In this document: one piece after another, positions 19,575 to 28,165 of the stretch
How positions within the stretch are numbered: position 1 is the stretch's first letter
Layout of the letters: the number at the start of each line of letters is the position of its first letter
DNA from: Gallionella sp.
GTDB lineage: Bacteria; Pseudomonadota; Gammaproteobacteria; Burkholderiales; Gallionellaceae
Direction of reading: 5' to 3'
Assembly: GCA_025350705.1 (NCBI GenBank)
Contig: JANXXH010000044.1
Location: 1-41,421, forward strand
Length of the DNA: 41,421 nucleotides
The notes under the pieces: generated by a model
What the model was told of the DNA's origin: nothing
What the model saw: the letters and a program-made list of their open reading frames with translations, nothing else
Database searches by the model: none
Translations under genes and position numbers: made by a program

Positions 19575-21068
19575 GTGCAACAACAATCAATACTTGCCGC
19601 CGTTGACCTGGGCTCGAACAGTTTTCGGCTACAGATCGCGCGGGTAGATGGCGACCAGCTTTACATGCTGGATGGATTGCGCGAGTCAGTGCGTCTGGCA
19701 GCCGGACTCACCGACGACAAATATCTCGATGCCGAAGCCCAGCAACGCGCCCTTGCAGCACTGGGACGATTTGCCGAACGCTTGCGCGATTTGCCAAGTG
19801 CAGCAGTGCGCGTGGTCGGCACCAACTCGTTGCGCGTGGCAAAAAATTCAGCAGACTTCATCCCGCAGGCCGAGCACACGCTGGGATTCCCGATCGAGAT
19901 CATCTCGGGGCACGAGGAGGCACGCCTGATCTACCTCGGTGTCGCGCATGGCCTGCCGCCATCGGAACACAACCGTATGGTGATCGATATCGGCGGAGGC
20001 TCCACCGAATGCATCATCGGCAACGGGCTTACGCCGCTCAAGCTGGAAAGTCTGTACATGGGCTGTGTCAGTTTCAGCCGCCGCTTTTTTCCGGATGGAA
20101 AAATCACCAAACAGAATCTCAATCAGGCAGAACTTGCCGCGAGCAATGAATTGCAAACCATCGTCGCCGATTTCAAAGGACAGTGGCAACAGGCTATCGG
20201 CTCGTCCGGTACGGCAAGGGCCGTCGCTGAGATACTGGAACTGAACGGCTACTGCAAAAGCGGTATCACGCGCGAAGGACTCGATAATATCCGCACCCAC
20301 CTGCTCGAAGCGGGCGACGTGCAAAAGCTCGATCTGCAGGGCTTGCGTCCAGATCGCATACCCGTACTGGCAGGCGGATTTGCGATCATGTACGCAACAT
20401 TCTGCGAATTAGGCATCACCCACATGGATCCCGCCCAGGGTGCGTTGCGCGAGGGCGTGCTGTATGACTTATGGGGCCGCATTCACGACCACGACGTGCG
20501 CGATGCGACCGTTCGGCAATTCATGCAACGTTATCATGTCGACGTGAAACAGGCCGGACGTGTCGCAAAGTTGGCGCAGACATTGGCACGGCAATTTCTT
20601 GTCGGCGAAAACGTTTCCGGCAGCAAAAACCGGGAATCCGCGCTGCTGGTACTAAGCTGGGCGGCCAATCTTCACGAGATCGGCATCAGCGTCGCACACA
20701 GCGGCTATCACAAACATACCGCCTATATTCTCGCCCATGCCGACATGCCCGGCTTTTCAAACAAGGAGCAGGCACGGCTGAGCTTGCTGACACTGGCGCA
20801 GCGCCGCAACCTGAACAAGCTGGATGGGCAACTGAAAAACGCCGAAGATTATGTATTGGCGATGAGCCTGCGCCTGGCTGTGCTTTTCTATCGAAGCCGC
20901 AGCGACAGCAGCCTGCCCGCTTTGCACGGAAGTTTCGATAATATTACATTCCATCTCACGATAGGCAAAGACTGGCTGTCGCAGAATCCCTTGACCGCAA
21001 CCGCGTTGCAGGATGAAACGAAACAATGGAAAACGCTGGGAGTCAGCTTTAAGGTTGAGGAGGTGTGA
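19575..21068 (+). CDS. ppx: Exopolyphosphatase (Ppx/GppA family)
   Basis: Ppx/GppA enzymes release phosphate from polyphosphate or remove the 5' gamma-phosphate of pppGpp. The 497-residue protein has the ASKHA phosphate-1 motif AAVDLGSNSFRLQIARV (about 8-24), the phosphate-2 motif IDIGGGSTECIIG (about 137-149), GSSGTARAVAEI, and a C-terminal HD-like helical domain with LHEIGISVAHSGYHKH. The start is a GTG at 19575, two bases past the mobile element's right TA. Its ribosome site GAGG (19562-19565) lies inside the element's terminal repeat. Placement after phoU links phosphate sensing and polyphosphate turnover. Confidence 0.93.
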   Translation: MQQQSILAAVDLGSNSFRLQIARVDGDQLYMLDGLRESVRLAAGLTDDKYLDAEAQQRALAALGRFAERLRDLPSAAVRVVGTNSLRVAKNSADFIPQAEHTLGFPIEIISGHEEARLIYLGVAHGLPPSEHNRMVIDIGGGSTECIIGNGLTPLKLESLYMGCVSFSRRFFPDGKITKQNLNQAELAASNELQTIVADFKGQWQQAIGSSGTARAVAEILELNGYCKSGITREGLDNIRTHLLEAGDVQKLDLQGLRPDRIPVLAGGFAIMYATFCELGITHMDPAQGALREGVLYDLWGRIHDHDVRDATVRQFMQRYHVDVKQAGRVAKLAQTLARQFLVGENVSGSKNRESALLVLSWAANLHEIGISVAHSGYHKHTAYILAHADMPGFSNKEQARLSLLTLAQRRNLNKLDGQLKNAEDYVLAMSLRLAVLFYRSRSDSSLPALHGSFDNITFHLTIGKDWLSQNPLTATALQDETKQWKTLGVSFKVEEV

Positions 21069-21198
21069 TTCTTTCTGCGGGCGTGAAGACCTGCGCATGG
21101 CATCGCACCCCTTCTTCATGAAAGGTCAAACCTGACTCTTCGATTTCCCTCTCTGCAGCAGTTTATTCAACCAGCCTTGTTCTGCTAAACTACCAGCC

Positions 21199-21471
21199 AT
21201 GGATGAAAGCAAATTAAAGCGCCTGCTGATAATTCTCGCAGTAAGCATCATCGCCATCATGGTGATCAAGAAGGCGTTGACCAAAGCCTATACCAATCTG
21301 AACAATGCCGCCGCCATAAAGAGACAGGCCGCATCCACCCAACCATCAGCCCCTCCTCAGGCATCGGCAACACCTACCGCAGCGATAACTGAAACGCCTG
21401 CAGCAACCAGTGTCGGTGAACCAGCAACGGTGGAATCATCCGCCTCATCAGGTGTGAGTGAGACTCGATAA
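21199..21471 (+). CDS. Small single-pass membrane protein, unknown
   Basis: The 90-residue protein has a short basic N-terminus (MDESKLKR), one hydrophobic helix (about 9-24, LLIILAVSIIAIMVIK) and a Thr/Ala/Pro/Ser-rich tail of about 50 residues without fold-like features. I recognise no family. The tail would be on the periplasmic side if the positive-inside rule holds for the N-terminus, although Lys residues on both sides leave the topology open. There is no clear ribosome site. It follows ppx by about 130 bases and is convergent with rfbD, 18 bases away. Confidence 0.6.
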   Translation: MDESKLKRLLIILAVSIIAIMVIKKALTKAYTNLNNAAAIKRQAASTQPSAPPQASATPTAAITETPAATSVGEPATVESSASSGVSETR

Positions 21472-21489
21472 ATTCTGGTTGGCACGCTC

Positions 21490-22389
21490 TCACGATTTCT
21501 CCAGTACCTCGCTCAGCATGCGCGCCACTCCGCTCTGCCATTCAGGTAATTTCAAATCGAACGTGCGTTGCAGCTTGGTCGTGTTCATCCGCGAATTGTG
21601 CGGGCGCTTGGCGGGCGTGGGGAATGCGCTGGTGGGTACCGGCTTGATGGCATCGGGCGCGACCTTGAGCGTGATGCCCGCACGCAGCGCAAAGTCGATG
21701 ACGAAGCTGGCATAGCCGTGCCACGAAATCTCACCTCCCGCCACCAGATGATACAAACCGGAAACTTCGGTTCGCTGTTGCGCCGTGCGGATCGCATGGG
21801 CAGTCACATCAGCGAGCAGATCCGCACCGGTGGGTGCACCGATCTGGTCGTTGATGACGCTGAGGCTGTCGCGCTCACGGGCCAGCCGCAACATGGTCTT
21901 GGCAAAGTTACCGCCGCGCGCACCGTACACCCAGCAGGTGCGAAAGATAAGGTGCTGGCAGCCTGATTGCAGGATGAGCTGCTCGCCTTCCAGCTTGGTC
22001 GCGCCATACACATTCAATGGCGCAGTAGCATCGGTTTCCAGCCACGGTTTCTTGCCGTTGCCGTCGAACACATAGTCGGTGGAATAATGGATCAGCCACG
22101 CATTGGCACGCTTGGCTTCCTGTGCCAGCACACCGGGCGCGAGTGCGTTGATGGTGCGCACCAGATCCGGCTCGCTCTCGGCCTTGTCCACTGCGGTGTG
22201 CGCCGCAGCATTGACGATCACATCCGGCTTAACGGTTCGCACCGTTTTCGCCAGACCTTCCAGATCAGTGAAGTCGCCGCACAGCTTCTGACTACGCGAA
22301 TCCAAAGCAACCAGATCGCCCAACGGTGCGAGGCTGCGTTGCAGCTCCCATCCGACTTGGCCGTTCTTGCCAAACAGCAATATCTTCAT
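21490..22389 (-). CDS. rfbD: dTDP-4-dehydrorhamnose reductase
   Basis: RfbD reduces dTDP-4-keto-L-rhamnose to dTDP-L-rhamnose, the last step of the pathway. The 299-residue protein begins [20 protein letters not shown] (Rossmann glycine motif), has the SDR catalytic YGATKLEGE (Tyr-x-x-x-Lys) and the substrate-binding FRTCWVYG. The ATG at 22389 overlaps the rfbB stop by one base (TGATG), so a longer upstream extension in this frame is not used. It ends the polysaccharide operon. rfbC (epimerase) and rfbA (thymidylyltransferase) are not in the window. Confidence 0.95.
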   Translation of the reverse strand: MKILLFGKNGQVGWELQRSLAPLGDLVALDSRSQKLCGDFTDLEGLAKTVRTVKPDVIVNAAAHTAVDKAESEPDLVRTINALAPGVLAQEAKRANAWLIHYSTDYVFDGNGKKPWLETDATAPLNVYGATKLEGEQLILQSGCQHLIFRTCWVYGARGGNFAKTMLRLARERDSLSVINDQIGAPTGADLLADVTAHAIRTAQQRTEVSGLYHLVAGGEISWHGYASFVIDFALRAGITLKVAPDAIKPVPTSAFPTPAKRPHNSRMNTTKLQRTFDLKLPEWQSGVARMLSEVLEKS

Positions 22390-23453
22390 CAGGCGCGGCT
22401 CGCGTAATTCTTCTCGACCCACTTGCGGTAATCGCCTGACTGCACGTTGCTCACCCAACCCTGATTGTCCAGATACCAGCGCACGGTCTTGCGTATGCCG
22501 GTCTCGAATGTCTCTGCGGGTTTCCAGCCCAGCTCGCGTTCTATCTTGCGCGCGTCGATCGCATAACGGCGATCATGGCCTGGGCGGTCGGTGACGAAAG
22601 TGATCTGCTCGCGATAAGATTTTTTATCGCTACGCGGACTCAGTTCGTCGAGCAACGCGCACACGGTATGCACGATGTCGAGATTGGCTTTTTCATTCCA
22701 GCCCCCGATGTTGTAGACCTCGCCCAGCTTTCCTTTTGCCAGCACGCGGCGAATCGCGCTGCAATGATCTTTGACATACAGCCAATCGCGTATCTGCTGG
22801 CCATCGCCATACACCGGCAGCGACTTACCCGCAAGCGCGTTGACGATCATCAGCGGGATGAGCTTTTCCGGAAAGTGATACGGGCCGTAGTTGTTGGAAC
22901 AGTTGGTGGTCACCACCGGCAAGCCGTAAGTGTGGTGATAGGCGCGCACCAGATGGTCGCTGGCAGCCTTGCTGGCGGAGTAAGGGCTGTTAGGTTCGTA
23001 GCGTTTGGTTTCACTGAACGCCGGTTCGTCTTTCGCGAGCGAACCATAGACTTCGTCGGTGGAAACATGCAGGAATCGAAACCCGGATTTTTCCGCAATT
23101 GCCAGACCAGACCAGTAAGCGCGCACCGCTTCCAGCAAATTAAAAGTGCCGACGATGTTGGTCTGGATGAATTCTCCGGGGCCATGTATCGATCGATCCA
23201 CATGGCTTTCCGCCGCAAAATTGACCACCGCGCGCGGACGATGTTCGGCAAGTATCTTGCCCACCAACTCCGCATCGCCGATATCACCTTGCACGAAGAT
23301 GTGGCGCGGGTCATTTTTAAGCGTGGTGAGATTTTCCAGGTTGCCCGCGTAAGTCAGCTTGTCCAGATTGATAACGGACTCTTCGCTTTGCGCGAACCAA
23401 TCCAGAACAAAGTTTGAACCAATGAATCCTGCACCGCCAGTTACTAATATCAT
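22389..23453 (-). CDS. rfbB: dTDP-glucose 4,6-dehydratase
   Basis: RfbB turns dTDP-glucose into dTDP-4-keto-6-deoxyglucose, the branch point to rhamnose and several other 6-deoxy sugars. The 354-residue protein has the NAD motif [19 protein letters not shown], the substrate-contact [11 protein letters not shown] with its Asp-Glu dyad, the catalytic [10 protein letters not shown] and [15 protein letters not shown]. It is translationally coupled to rfbD. It follows the SDR epimerase gene by 33 bases, consistent with one operon, and is fed by glucose 1-phosphate from pgm in this window. Confidence 0.96.
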   Translation of the reverse strand: MILVTGGAGFIGSNFVLDWFAQSEESVINLDKLTYAGNLENLTTLKNDPRHIFVQGDIGDAELVGKILAEHRPRAVVNFAAESHVDRSIHGPGEFIQTNIVGTFNLLEAVRAYWSGLAIAEKSGFRFLHVSTDEVYGSLAKDEPAFSETKRYEPNSPYSASKAASDHLVRAYHHTYGLPVVTTNCSNNYGPYHFPEKLIPLMIVNALAGKSLPVYGDGQQIRDWLYVKDHCSAIRRVLAKGKLGEVYNIGGWNEKANLDIVHTVCALLDELSPRSDKKSYREQITFVTDRPGHDRRYAIDARKIERELGWKPAETFETGIRKTVRWYLDNQGWVSNVQSGDYRKWVEKNYASRA

Positions 23454-23486
23454 GATCGTGCGCCGTCTTTAGGACGCGCTTTAGTT

Positions 23487-24467
23487 TTATGAAGTGCCGT
23501 GATTATATCCGTTGCGCCGCATGCGATACCAGTCCGCCGTAGCCCGCAAACCCTGCTCCAGCGTATAAGGCGGAGAACAGACCAATTCTCTGCGTATCTT
23601 TTTATCATCTGCACGCAACGAACCAAATAATCTATCAACCTGCTCCGCGCGTCTCAAAACAACAGCCATAGCGCGCAACAGGGCAGGCGGAAAATAAAAT
23701 GATCGGCTGTTGCGTCCCAATGCCTGTGCGATCTTTTCCACCAGCATCGCGGTCGAGACATCATCGCCATCACTGACCAGATAAGTCTGCCCGGCGGCAT
23801 CGGGATGCGTTGCGCAAACAATCAAAGCATCCACCAGATTGCCCACATACACCAGACTGCGCAAATTGTTCGCGCCCGCCAGCGGCAATGGGATCCCCCG
23901 GTCGATCGCGGCCACCAGGCTGATGAAATTCCCTTTCACACCGGGGCCATAAACCAGCGGTGGCCGCACGATCACGGCCTCCAGCCCGGTTTCTTGTGCA
24001 ATGTGCTGCAAATCTTGTTCGGCCCGCCATTTCGAAATGGCATAAGGATCTTGCGGATCAGGTTCATCCGATTCTGAAAAGGCTTGCATCCCTGTGGTGC
24101 CTTCGCCATTCACCTTGATCGAGCTCACATAGACAAACCGCTTCACTCCGGCACGTGCCGCCTGCCGCGCAAGATTTGCAGTACCGTGCAGATTGACCTT
24201 GAGAAATTTCGCCAGCGGATCGGCGGCAATATCCTTCATCACATGCACCCGCGCGGCGAGGTGGATCACCACATCGATGCCGCGCAGCGCAACTGACCAG
24301 TCGGTGTTGCCGTCGATATTGCCCACGATCAGCGGCTCTGTGCCAACGGTTAAGTGGCCAGCCTGGCGCAAAGCGCCCCTGACCCGCCAGCCCCGGCGTA
24401 GCATTTCCTTGCACAATGCCTGACCGACAAAGCCGTTGGCTCCGGTGACGAGCGCTGTTCTATTCAC
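23487..24467 (-). CDS. NAD-dependent sugar epimerase/dehydratase (SDR family)
   Basis: The 326-residue protein has ALVTGANGFVGQALCKEML (NAD-binding), VIHLAARVHVM, the catalytic VSSIKVNGE with Tyr-x-x-x-Lys at YAISKWRAE, and VRPPLVYGPGVKGNF. It resembles UDP-GlcNAc/UDP-galactose-4-epimerase-like enzymes of O-antigen clusters (WbpV-type). The GTG at 24467 was chosen because GGAG lies nine bases ahead; a TTG 16 codons upstream would add residues outside the Rossmann fold. The substrate is not shown by the sequence; a UDP-hexosamine is plausible. Confidence 0.85.
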   Translation of the reverse strand: MNRTALVTGANGFVGQALCKEMLRRGWRVRGALRQAGHLTVGTEPLIVGNIDGNTDWSVALRGIDVVIHLAARVHVMKDIAADPLAKFLKVNLHGTANLARQAARAGVKRFVYVSSIKVNGEGTTGMQAFSESDEPDPQDPYAISKWRAEQDLQHIAQETGLEAVIVRPPLVYGPGVKGNFISLVAAIDRGIPLPLAGANNLRSLVYVGNLVDALIVCATHPDAAGQTYLVSDGDDVSTAMLVEKIAQALGRNSRSFYFPPALLRAMAVVLRRAEQVDRLFGSLRADDKKIRRELVCSPPYTLEQGLRATADWYRMRRNGYNHGTS

Positions 24468-24518
24468 TGTTCTATTCTCCGGCAGGGAGGTGATGTTCAA
24501 TTCGGCACGTTCCAAAAT

Positions 24519-25673
24519 TTAATTTCGCTCAAGCGAATCCCAATATCCCGCCATGAGTTTTTCATACAGATTAACCAACTCCTTGGTAATCTTGTCGCTG
24601 GCAAATAACTCTAATGCACGCAGCCTTGCCGCCTCACCCATTTTATGACGCAACTTCTGGTCTTCAATTAGCATCAAAAGGTTTTTAGTTAGCGCAACGA
24701 CATCTCCCGCTGGAAACAGCAATCCCGTTTTGTTCTCCTCCACCGCATCGCTAATGCCATAGATGCGCGAGGCAACCGCCGGCACCCCGCTTGCTGCCGC
24801 CTCGATGATGACCTGGCCGAATCCTTCTCGATAACTGGGCAGGCAAAAAATATCCGCTGCTGCCATATAGCGTTCCGGGTCGGGTGTGAAATTCACTCTG
24901 CGCAATCGCCCGCGATGCGATCCGCAAATGTTTTGCACGCTCTCGAAAGAAACATCTTCTTGAGCGCCCACCAGCACCAGCACCACGTCCGTTCGATGCG
25001 ATGCAATGTCGGCAAACGCCGCCGCAAAATCAAGAATACCTTTGTCGCGATTCAATCTTCCCAGGAACAGGATCACGGTCTGCTCCAACCCTATGCCAAG
25101 CTCTGCACGTACCGCGCCCCTCAACTGCACATCGGGATGGAACCGCTGTCCATCGACGCCACAGATCGATCCGTGCCCGATGACCGTGCCTTTGCCCTGC
25201 GGCAGGACACCCTCGGCCAACATAAAGTCGCGCTGCGACGGACTGTCCAGCAGGATGTGCGTGGCGAATGTCACGATCAGCTTGTCGAACATTTTGAGCA
25301 TGCCGCGTTTCCATCCCCGCTTGTTTGCCCAGACCTGACCGGTAAAGGTATGCATCCGTACCGGAACACCGGCCAGCATCGCCGCCAGCATCGTCAACAA
25401 GCCGGTCTTGGGCATGATGGAATGTACCAGTGTGAAACGCTCGCGACGGAACAGGAACATCAAGCGGATCAAGGCCAGCAAGTCGCGCCGGGGTGACACC
25501 TTGCGCTCGATCATAAGGGGAATGAACTGCGCATCCAGTTCGTGCAGCAACTCCGCATTCTTCGGATGCGTGATGACCGTGACCGGCCACTTCTCCGCAG
25601 AAGCGCGGATGTGTTCCTTAAGGAAGGAATACACCACATCGGGAATGGTAGCGACAAAACAGATTTTTTTCAT
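24519..25673 (-). CDS. Glycosyltransferase family 4
   Basis: The 384-residue GT-B protein opens MKKICFVATIPDVVYSFLKEH and carries, in the C-terminal domain, ILFLGRLNRDKGILDFAAAF (nucleotide-binding) and the SYREGFGQVIIEAAASGVPAVAS signature of retaining GT4 enzymes (E-x7-E). The acceptor-side N-domain includes HSIMPKTGLLTMLAA, seen in enzymes that work on undecaprenyl-linked glycans. The ATG overlaps the stop of an epimerase remnant (ATGA), so it was once coupled to a gene now largely gone. The donor sugar is unknown; it probably adds an inner sugar of the surface glycan. Confidence 0.88.
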   Translation of the reverse strand: MKKICFVATIPDVVYSFLKEHIRASAEKWPVTVITHPKNAELLHELDAQFIPLMIERKVSPRRDLLALIRLMFLFRRERFTLVHSIMPKTGLLTMLAAMLAGVPVRMHTFTGQVWANKRGWKRGMLKMFDKLIVTFATHILLDSPSQRDFMLAEGVLPQGKGTVIGHGSICGVDGQRFHPDVQLRGAVRAELGIGLEQTVILFLGRLNRDKGILDFAAAFADIASHRTDVVLVLVGAQEDVSFESVQNICGSHRGRLRRVNFTPDPERYMAAADIFCLPSYREGFGQVIIEAAASGVPAVASRIYGISDAVEENKTGLLFPAGDVVALTKNLLMLIEDQKLRHKMGEAARLRALELFASDKITKELVNLYEKLMAGYWDSLERN

Positions 25674-25757
25674 TTCAGCTCACGATGCCGCCACCAGTGT
25701 TGACAGGCCTTAACCGTTTCTTTCAACCCATCTTCCACAGAGAGTGACATGGGCATA
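25670..25757 (-). pseudogene. 3' remnant of an SDR epimerase/dehydratase gene
   Basis: Before the GT4 start, in a frame ending TGA at 25672-25670 and overlapping the GT4 ATG, about 28 codons read MSLSVEDGLKETVKACQHWW and then a basic end. That is the usual C-terminus of NAD-dependent epimerases (E-E-G-L-x-x-T-V...W). No start or body precedes it: in the same frame the GT2 stop comes 7 codons ahead. It is a truncated gene end left at a recombination joint. Confidence 0.55.
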
Positions 25758-25777
25758 ACAATAAATAATCGATCGGG

Positions 25778-26713
25778 TTAAAAACGATTCATCATTATCA
25801 GGATACGCAATACAAGATCATCGGACAATTTTTGCCGCCAAATATCTCGGGATAATGCCAACTGCAAACGGTAACTTAATGATGATTTTGCCCAGATGAA
25901 CTTGTTGAGAAGCGGCCTTCGTGATGGCAGGATGCTATCCCCGAATGTATTCAGCAGAGATCTAGCCTGCTCGCTCATCCATAGATGGCCTTCCCCCCTC
26001 CCCAAAAACCTGCGCAGCTTCCTGCCCAATCTAAAAAAGTTATTCGGAGCTATACCAACGGTGTTGCTTCCATGCTGACGATATTTGATATCGGGGCTTT
26101 CGCTGAAAACGATCTTCCCCAAACAGGATAAAACCAGATAACACCACCAGTCATGCATCAACACCTTGCCCGGCATGTGCCCGCAAACAAGGTCGATGGC
26201 TTTCCGGTTAAGCACGATCGTACAGCCGGTCGCTATGTTTTCCACCAGCGCATTGCCAAAACCGATCTTTCGCGGCTTCTCTGTATAGCCGATATGTTCA
26301 AGATGCTCATCGACGATCTCCACCCTAGAGCAATACATCGCGGGATAACTGTTTGCAATTTCTGATAGCGCTGAAACCGCATGCGCGATCTTATCCGGAC
26401 TCCAGACATCATCCTGATCGCAAAAAGCGGCGTATTCGGTTTCGGTTGATGCGGCACTTTTCAACAACTCAAAAAAACTGAGTGCCGGGCCCAGATTACC
26501 GTGCCCTTCCAGTATGTCTATCGCACCTCTTGATCGCTCGCCCTCCAAAATGGTCCGTGTCGAATCGGACGAACCATCATCCCGCACCAATATCCGGATA
26601 TGGGGATAAGTTTGCGCATACAGCGTGTCGAGCTGCTCCTTGAGGAACATGCTTCCGTTGTAGGTGGAAAGCAATACCGCGACCTTAGCGGGGCTGGATT
26701 CTTCTGCCATCAT
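25778..26713 (-). CDS. Glycosyltransferase family 2, rhamnosyltransferase-like
   Basis: The 311-residue GT-A protein has VAVLLSTYNGSMFLKEQLDT, then LVRDDGSSDSTRTIL with the DDGS nucleotide site, and AAFCDQDDVWSPDKI, the DQDD metal-binding variant typical of rhamnosyltransferases and capsular GT2 enzymes. A catalytic-end MHDWWCYLV matches the acid box (HDW). The start is at 26713, with a second ATG next to it. The end of the gene is followed by the epimerase remnant. dTDP-rhamnose from the rfb genes would be a fitting donor, which is inference. Confidence 0.87.
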   Translation of the reverse strand: MMAEESSPAKVAVLLSTYNGSMFLKEQLDTLYAQTYPHIRILVRDDGSSDSTRTILEGERSRGAIDILEGHGNLGPALSFFELLKSAASTETEYAAFCDQDDVWSPDKIAHAVSALSEIANSYPAMYCSRVEIVDEHLEHIGYTEKPRKIGFGNALVENIATGCTIVLNRKAIDLVCGHMPGKVLMHDWWCYLVLSCLGKIVFSESPDIKYRQHGSNTVGIAPNNFFRLGRKLRRFLGRGEGHLWMSEQARSLLNTFGDSILPSRRPLLNKFIWAKSSLSYRLQLALSRDIWRQKLSDDLVLRILIMMNRF

Positions 26714-26754
26714 GCGACCTGATCATTTGAGCCTTCCATTTTTCATGACATCAT

Positions 26755-27420
26755 TCAACCTGGTTTTCTCGCGACGATCAAAAATTGCCCGCCCAGCAGC
26801 CGCCATATCGGCGGGAAGGCCAAATAAAGCCTCACCAGGATGGGCCACTGGGGCAAGCGGCTGTCGGTTGAGAAAGGCACAAATTTGGGGATCACCTCCT
26901 TAACCAAAAATCCTGCTTTTTCGAATGCTTCTTTGCAGGACAAATGACTCAAGGGCAGAATATGATCGTAGTAATCCCAATACCTGCCCGGCTCATAACG
27001 TATATTGGGCTGCATCGCCACATATCGCCCGTTGGGTTTCAGCACACGATATGCCTCTTGCAACACCTCGTCCATGGTCTGTCTGTCGGGAAGATGCTCA
27101 AAGAAATTGCTGCTGAAACACACATCGATGGATGACGACCCGATCTTGTCCATTGCGCTCGCACTCGACTGGTACAGCTCTATATCATCGTCAAGATATT
27201 TTCTGGCATCGGGATTCAGGTCGATCGCGATCTTCCGGCCCGCCACGATATGGTTGGAGAATTCTCCATAGCCGCAGGCGATATCCAGGATCGTATCTTT
27301 CGGTTTGACGTATCGGCTAAAGAAGTGATCGCACAATACTTTCCAGACAGCGTCTTTCCTGGCCCTGTCCTCCGCGCTGAATCTGATTTCATAAAGCTCT
27401 TTCAATCCCTGCATAGCCAT
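26755..27420 (-). CDS. SAM-dependent class I methyltransferase
   Basis: The 222-residue protein has the SAM-binding motif I ILDIACGYGEFSNHIV, an acidic motif II (AIDLNP), IDVCFSSNFFEHLPD (motif IV) and VLKPNGRYVAMQPN (motif V/VI), a usual UbiE/type 11 arrangement. The start at 27420 follows the GT2 stop by one base (TGATATG) with GGGAG about nine bases ahead, so it is coupled to that gene; a longer frame upstream overlaps the GT2 and is rejected. A sugar or lipid-linked glycan is the likely substrate, perhaps a capping methylation. Confidence 0.82.
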   Translation of the reverse strand: MAMQGLKELYEIRFSAEDRARKDAVWKVLCDHFFSRYVKPKDTILDIACGYGEFSNHIVAGRKIAIDLNPDARKYLDDDIELYQSSASAMDKIGSSSIDVCFSSNFFEHLPDRQTMDEVLQEAYRVLKPNGRYVAMQPNIRYEPGRYWDYYDHILPLSHLSCKEAFEKAGFLVKEVIPKFVPFSTDSRLPQWPILVRLYLAFPPIWRLLGGQFLIVARKPG

Positions 27421-27421
27421 A

Positions 27422-28153
27422 TCAACCCCGCTCCCGGCCATCCGGCAAATGATAGGTGTCCGAAAATATCTCTTTTCGCATGCGCAACATATCGCGTATG
27501 GTGCGGATGATATTTTGCATCGATGTGGCGGACCCCGTTCCAAACTCCCTGGGAAAAGTTTGTATCCCGATCTCACCCACCGGCATACCGCCCAGCATAG
27601 TCTTGATGGTCAGCTCCGCCCCGATGAACGGGCTGTTTGAATTCAGCTCGATGCGTCCGAGTATGGAGCGGTTAAATACCCTGATCCCGGTTGAAATATC
27701 CCTGAATCGCGTATCAAACAAAAATCTCAGGACGGTGTTGTATACGTGCGAGATGAATATTCTTTTGGCCGAATACAGTTTCTTGTAGCGGAAGGCAATG
27801 ATCAACTCATAGTACTGGCGAAGTTCCAACATCCGTTTCAGATCGCGAATGTCATACTCATCATCGCCATCCACCATGCAGATCCAATCGTATTTTGTGT
27901 GCGCGATACCCGACCTCACAGCGGCGCCATATCCCCTGTTTGTCTCGTGATGCACCACTTTGACCTGGGGATATTCGCGCGCCAGTTGATCGGCGATTTC
28001 TCCCGCCTTGTCGGGGGAAGCATCGTCCACGATGACCACCTCGTATTGATTGGCGATCTCATCGAACAGCTTGATGGCTTTCTCGGTGACCAGTCGCACC
28101 GTCCTTTCATCGTTATAAACGGGAAAGAAAAAACTGATATCAGGCTTGCTCAT
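27422..28153 (-). CDS. Glycosyltransferase family 2, polyprenyl-phosphate (DPM1-like) type
   Basis: The 243-residue protein has DISFFFPVYNDERTV, then VVIVDDASPDKAGEIAD with the DDASPD site, the DGDDEYD metal motif and GYGAAVRSGI. This pattern is typical of dolichol/undecaprenyl-phosphate sugar transferases, which attach a sugar to the lipid carrier on the cytoplasmic side. There is no C-terminal pair of membrane helices as in GtrB. It lies just after the DprE2-like gene, suggesting it makes the substrate the oxidoreductase pair acts on, or loads another sugar. Confidence 0.83.
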   Translation of the reverse strand: MSKPDISFFFPVYNDERTVRLVTEKAIKLFDEIANQYEVVIVDDASPDKAGEIADQLAREYPQVKVVHHETNRGYGAAVRSGIAHTKYDWICMVDGDDEYDIRDLKRMLELRQYYELIIAFRYKKLYSAKRIFISHVYNTVLRFLFDTRFRDISTGIRVFNRSILGRIELNSNSPFIGAELTIKTMLGGMPVGEIGIQTFPREFGTGSATSMQNIIRTIRDMLRMRKEIFSDTYHLPDGRERG

Positions 28154-28165
28154 TCATTCTCCAAT

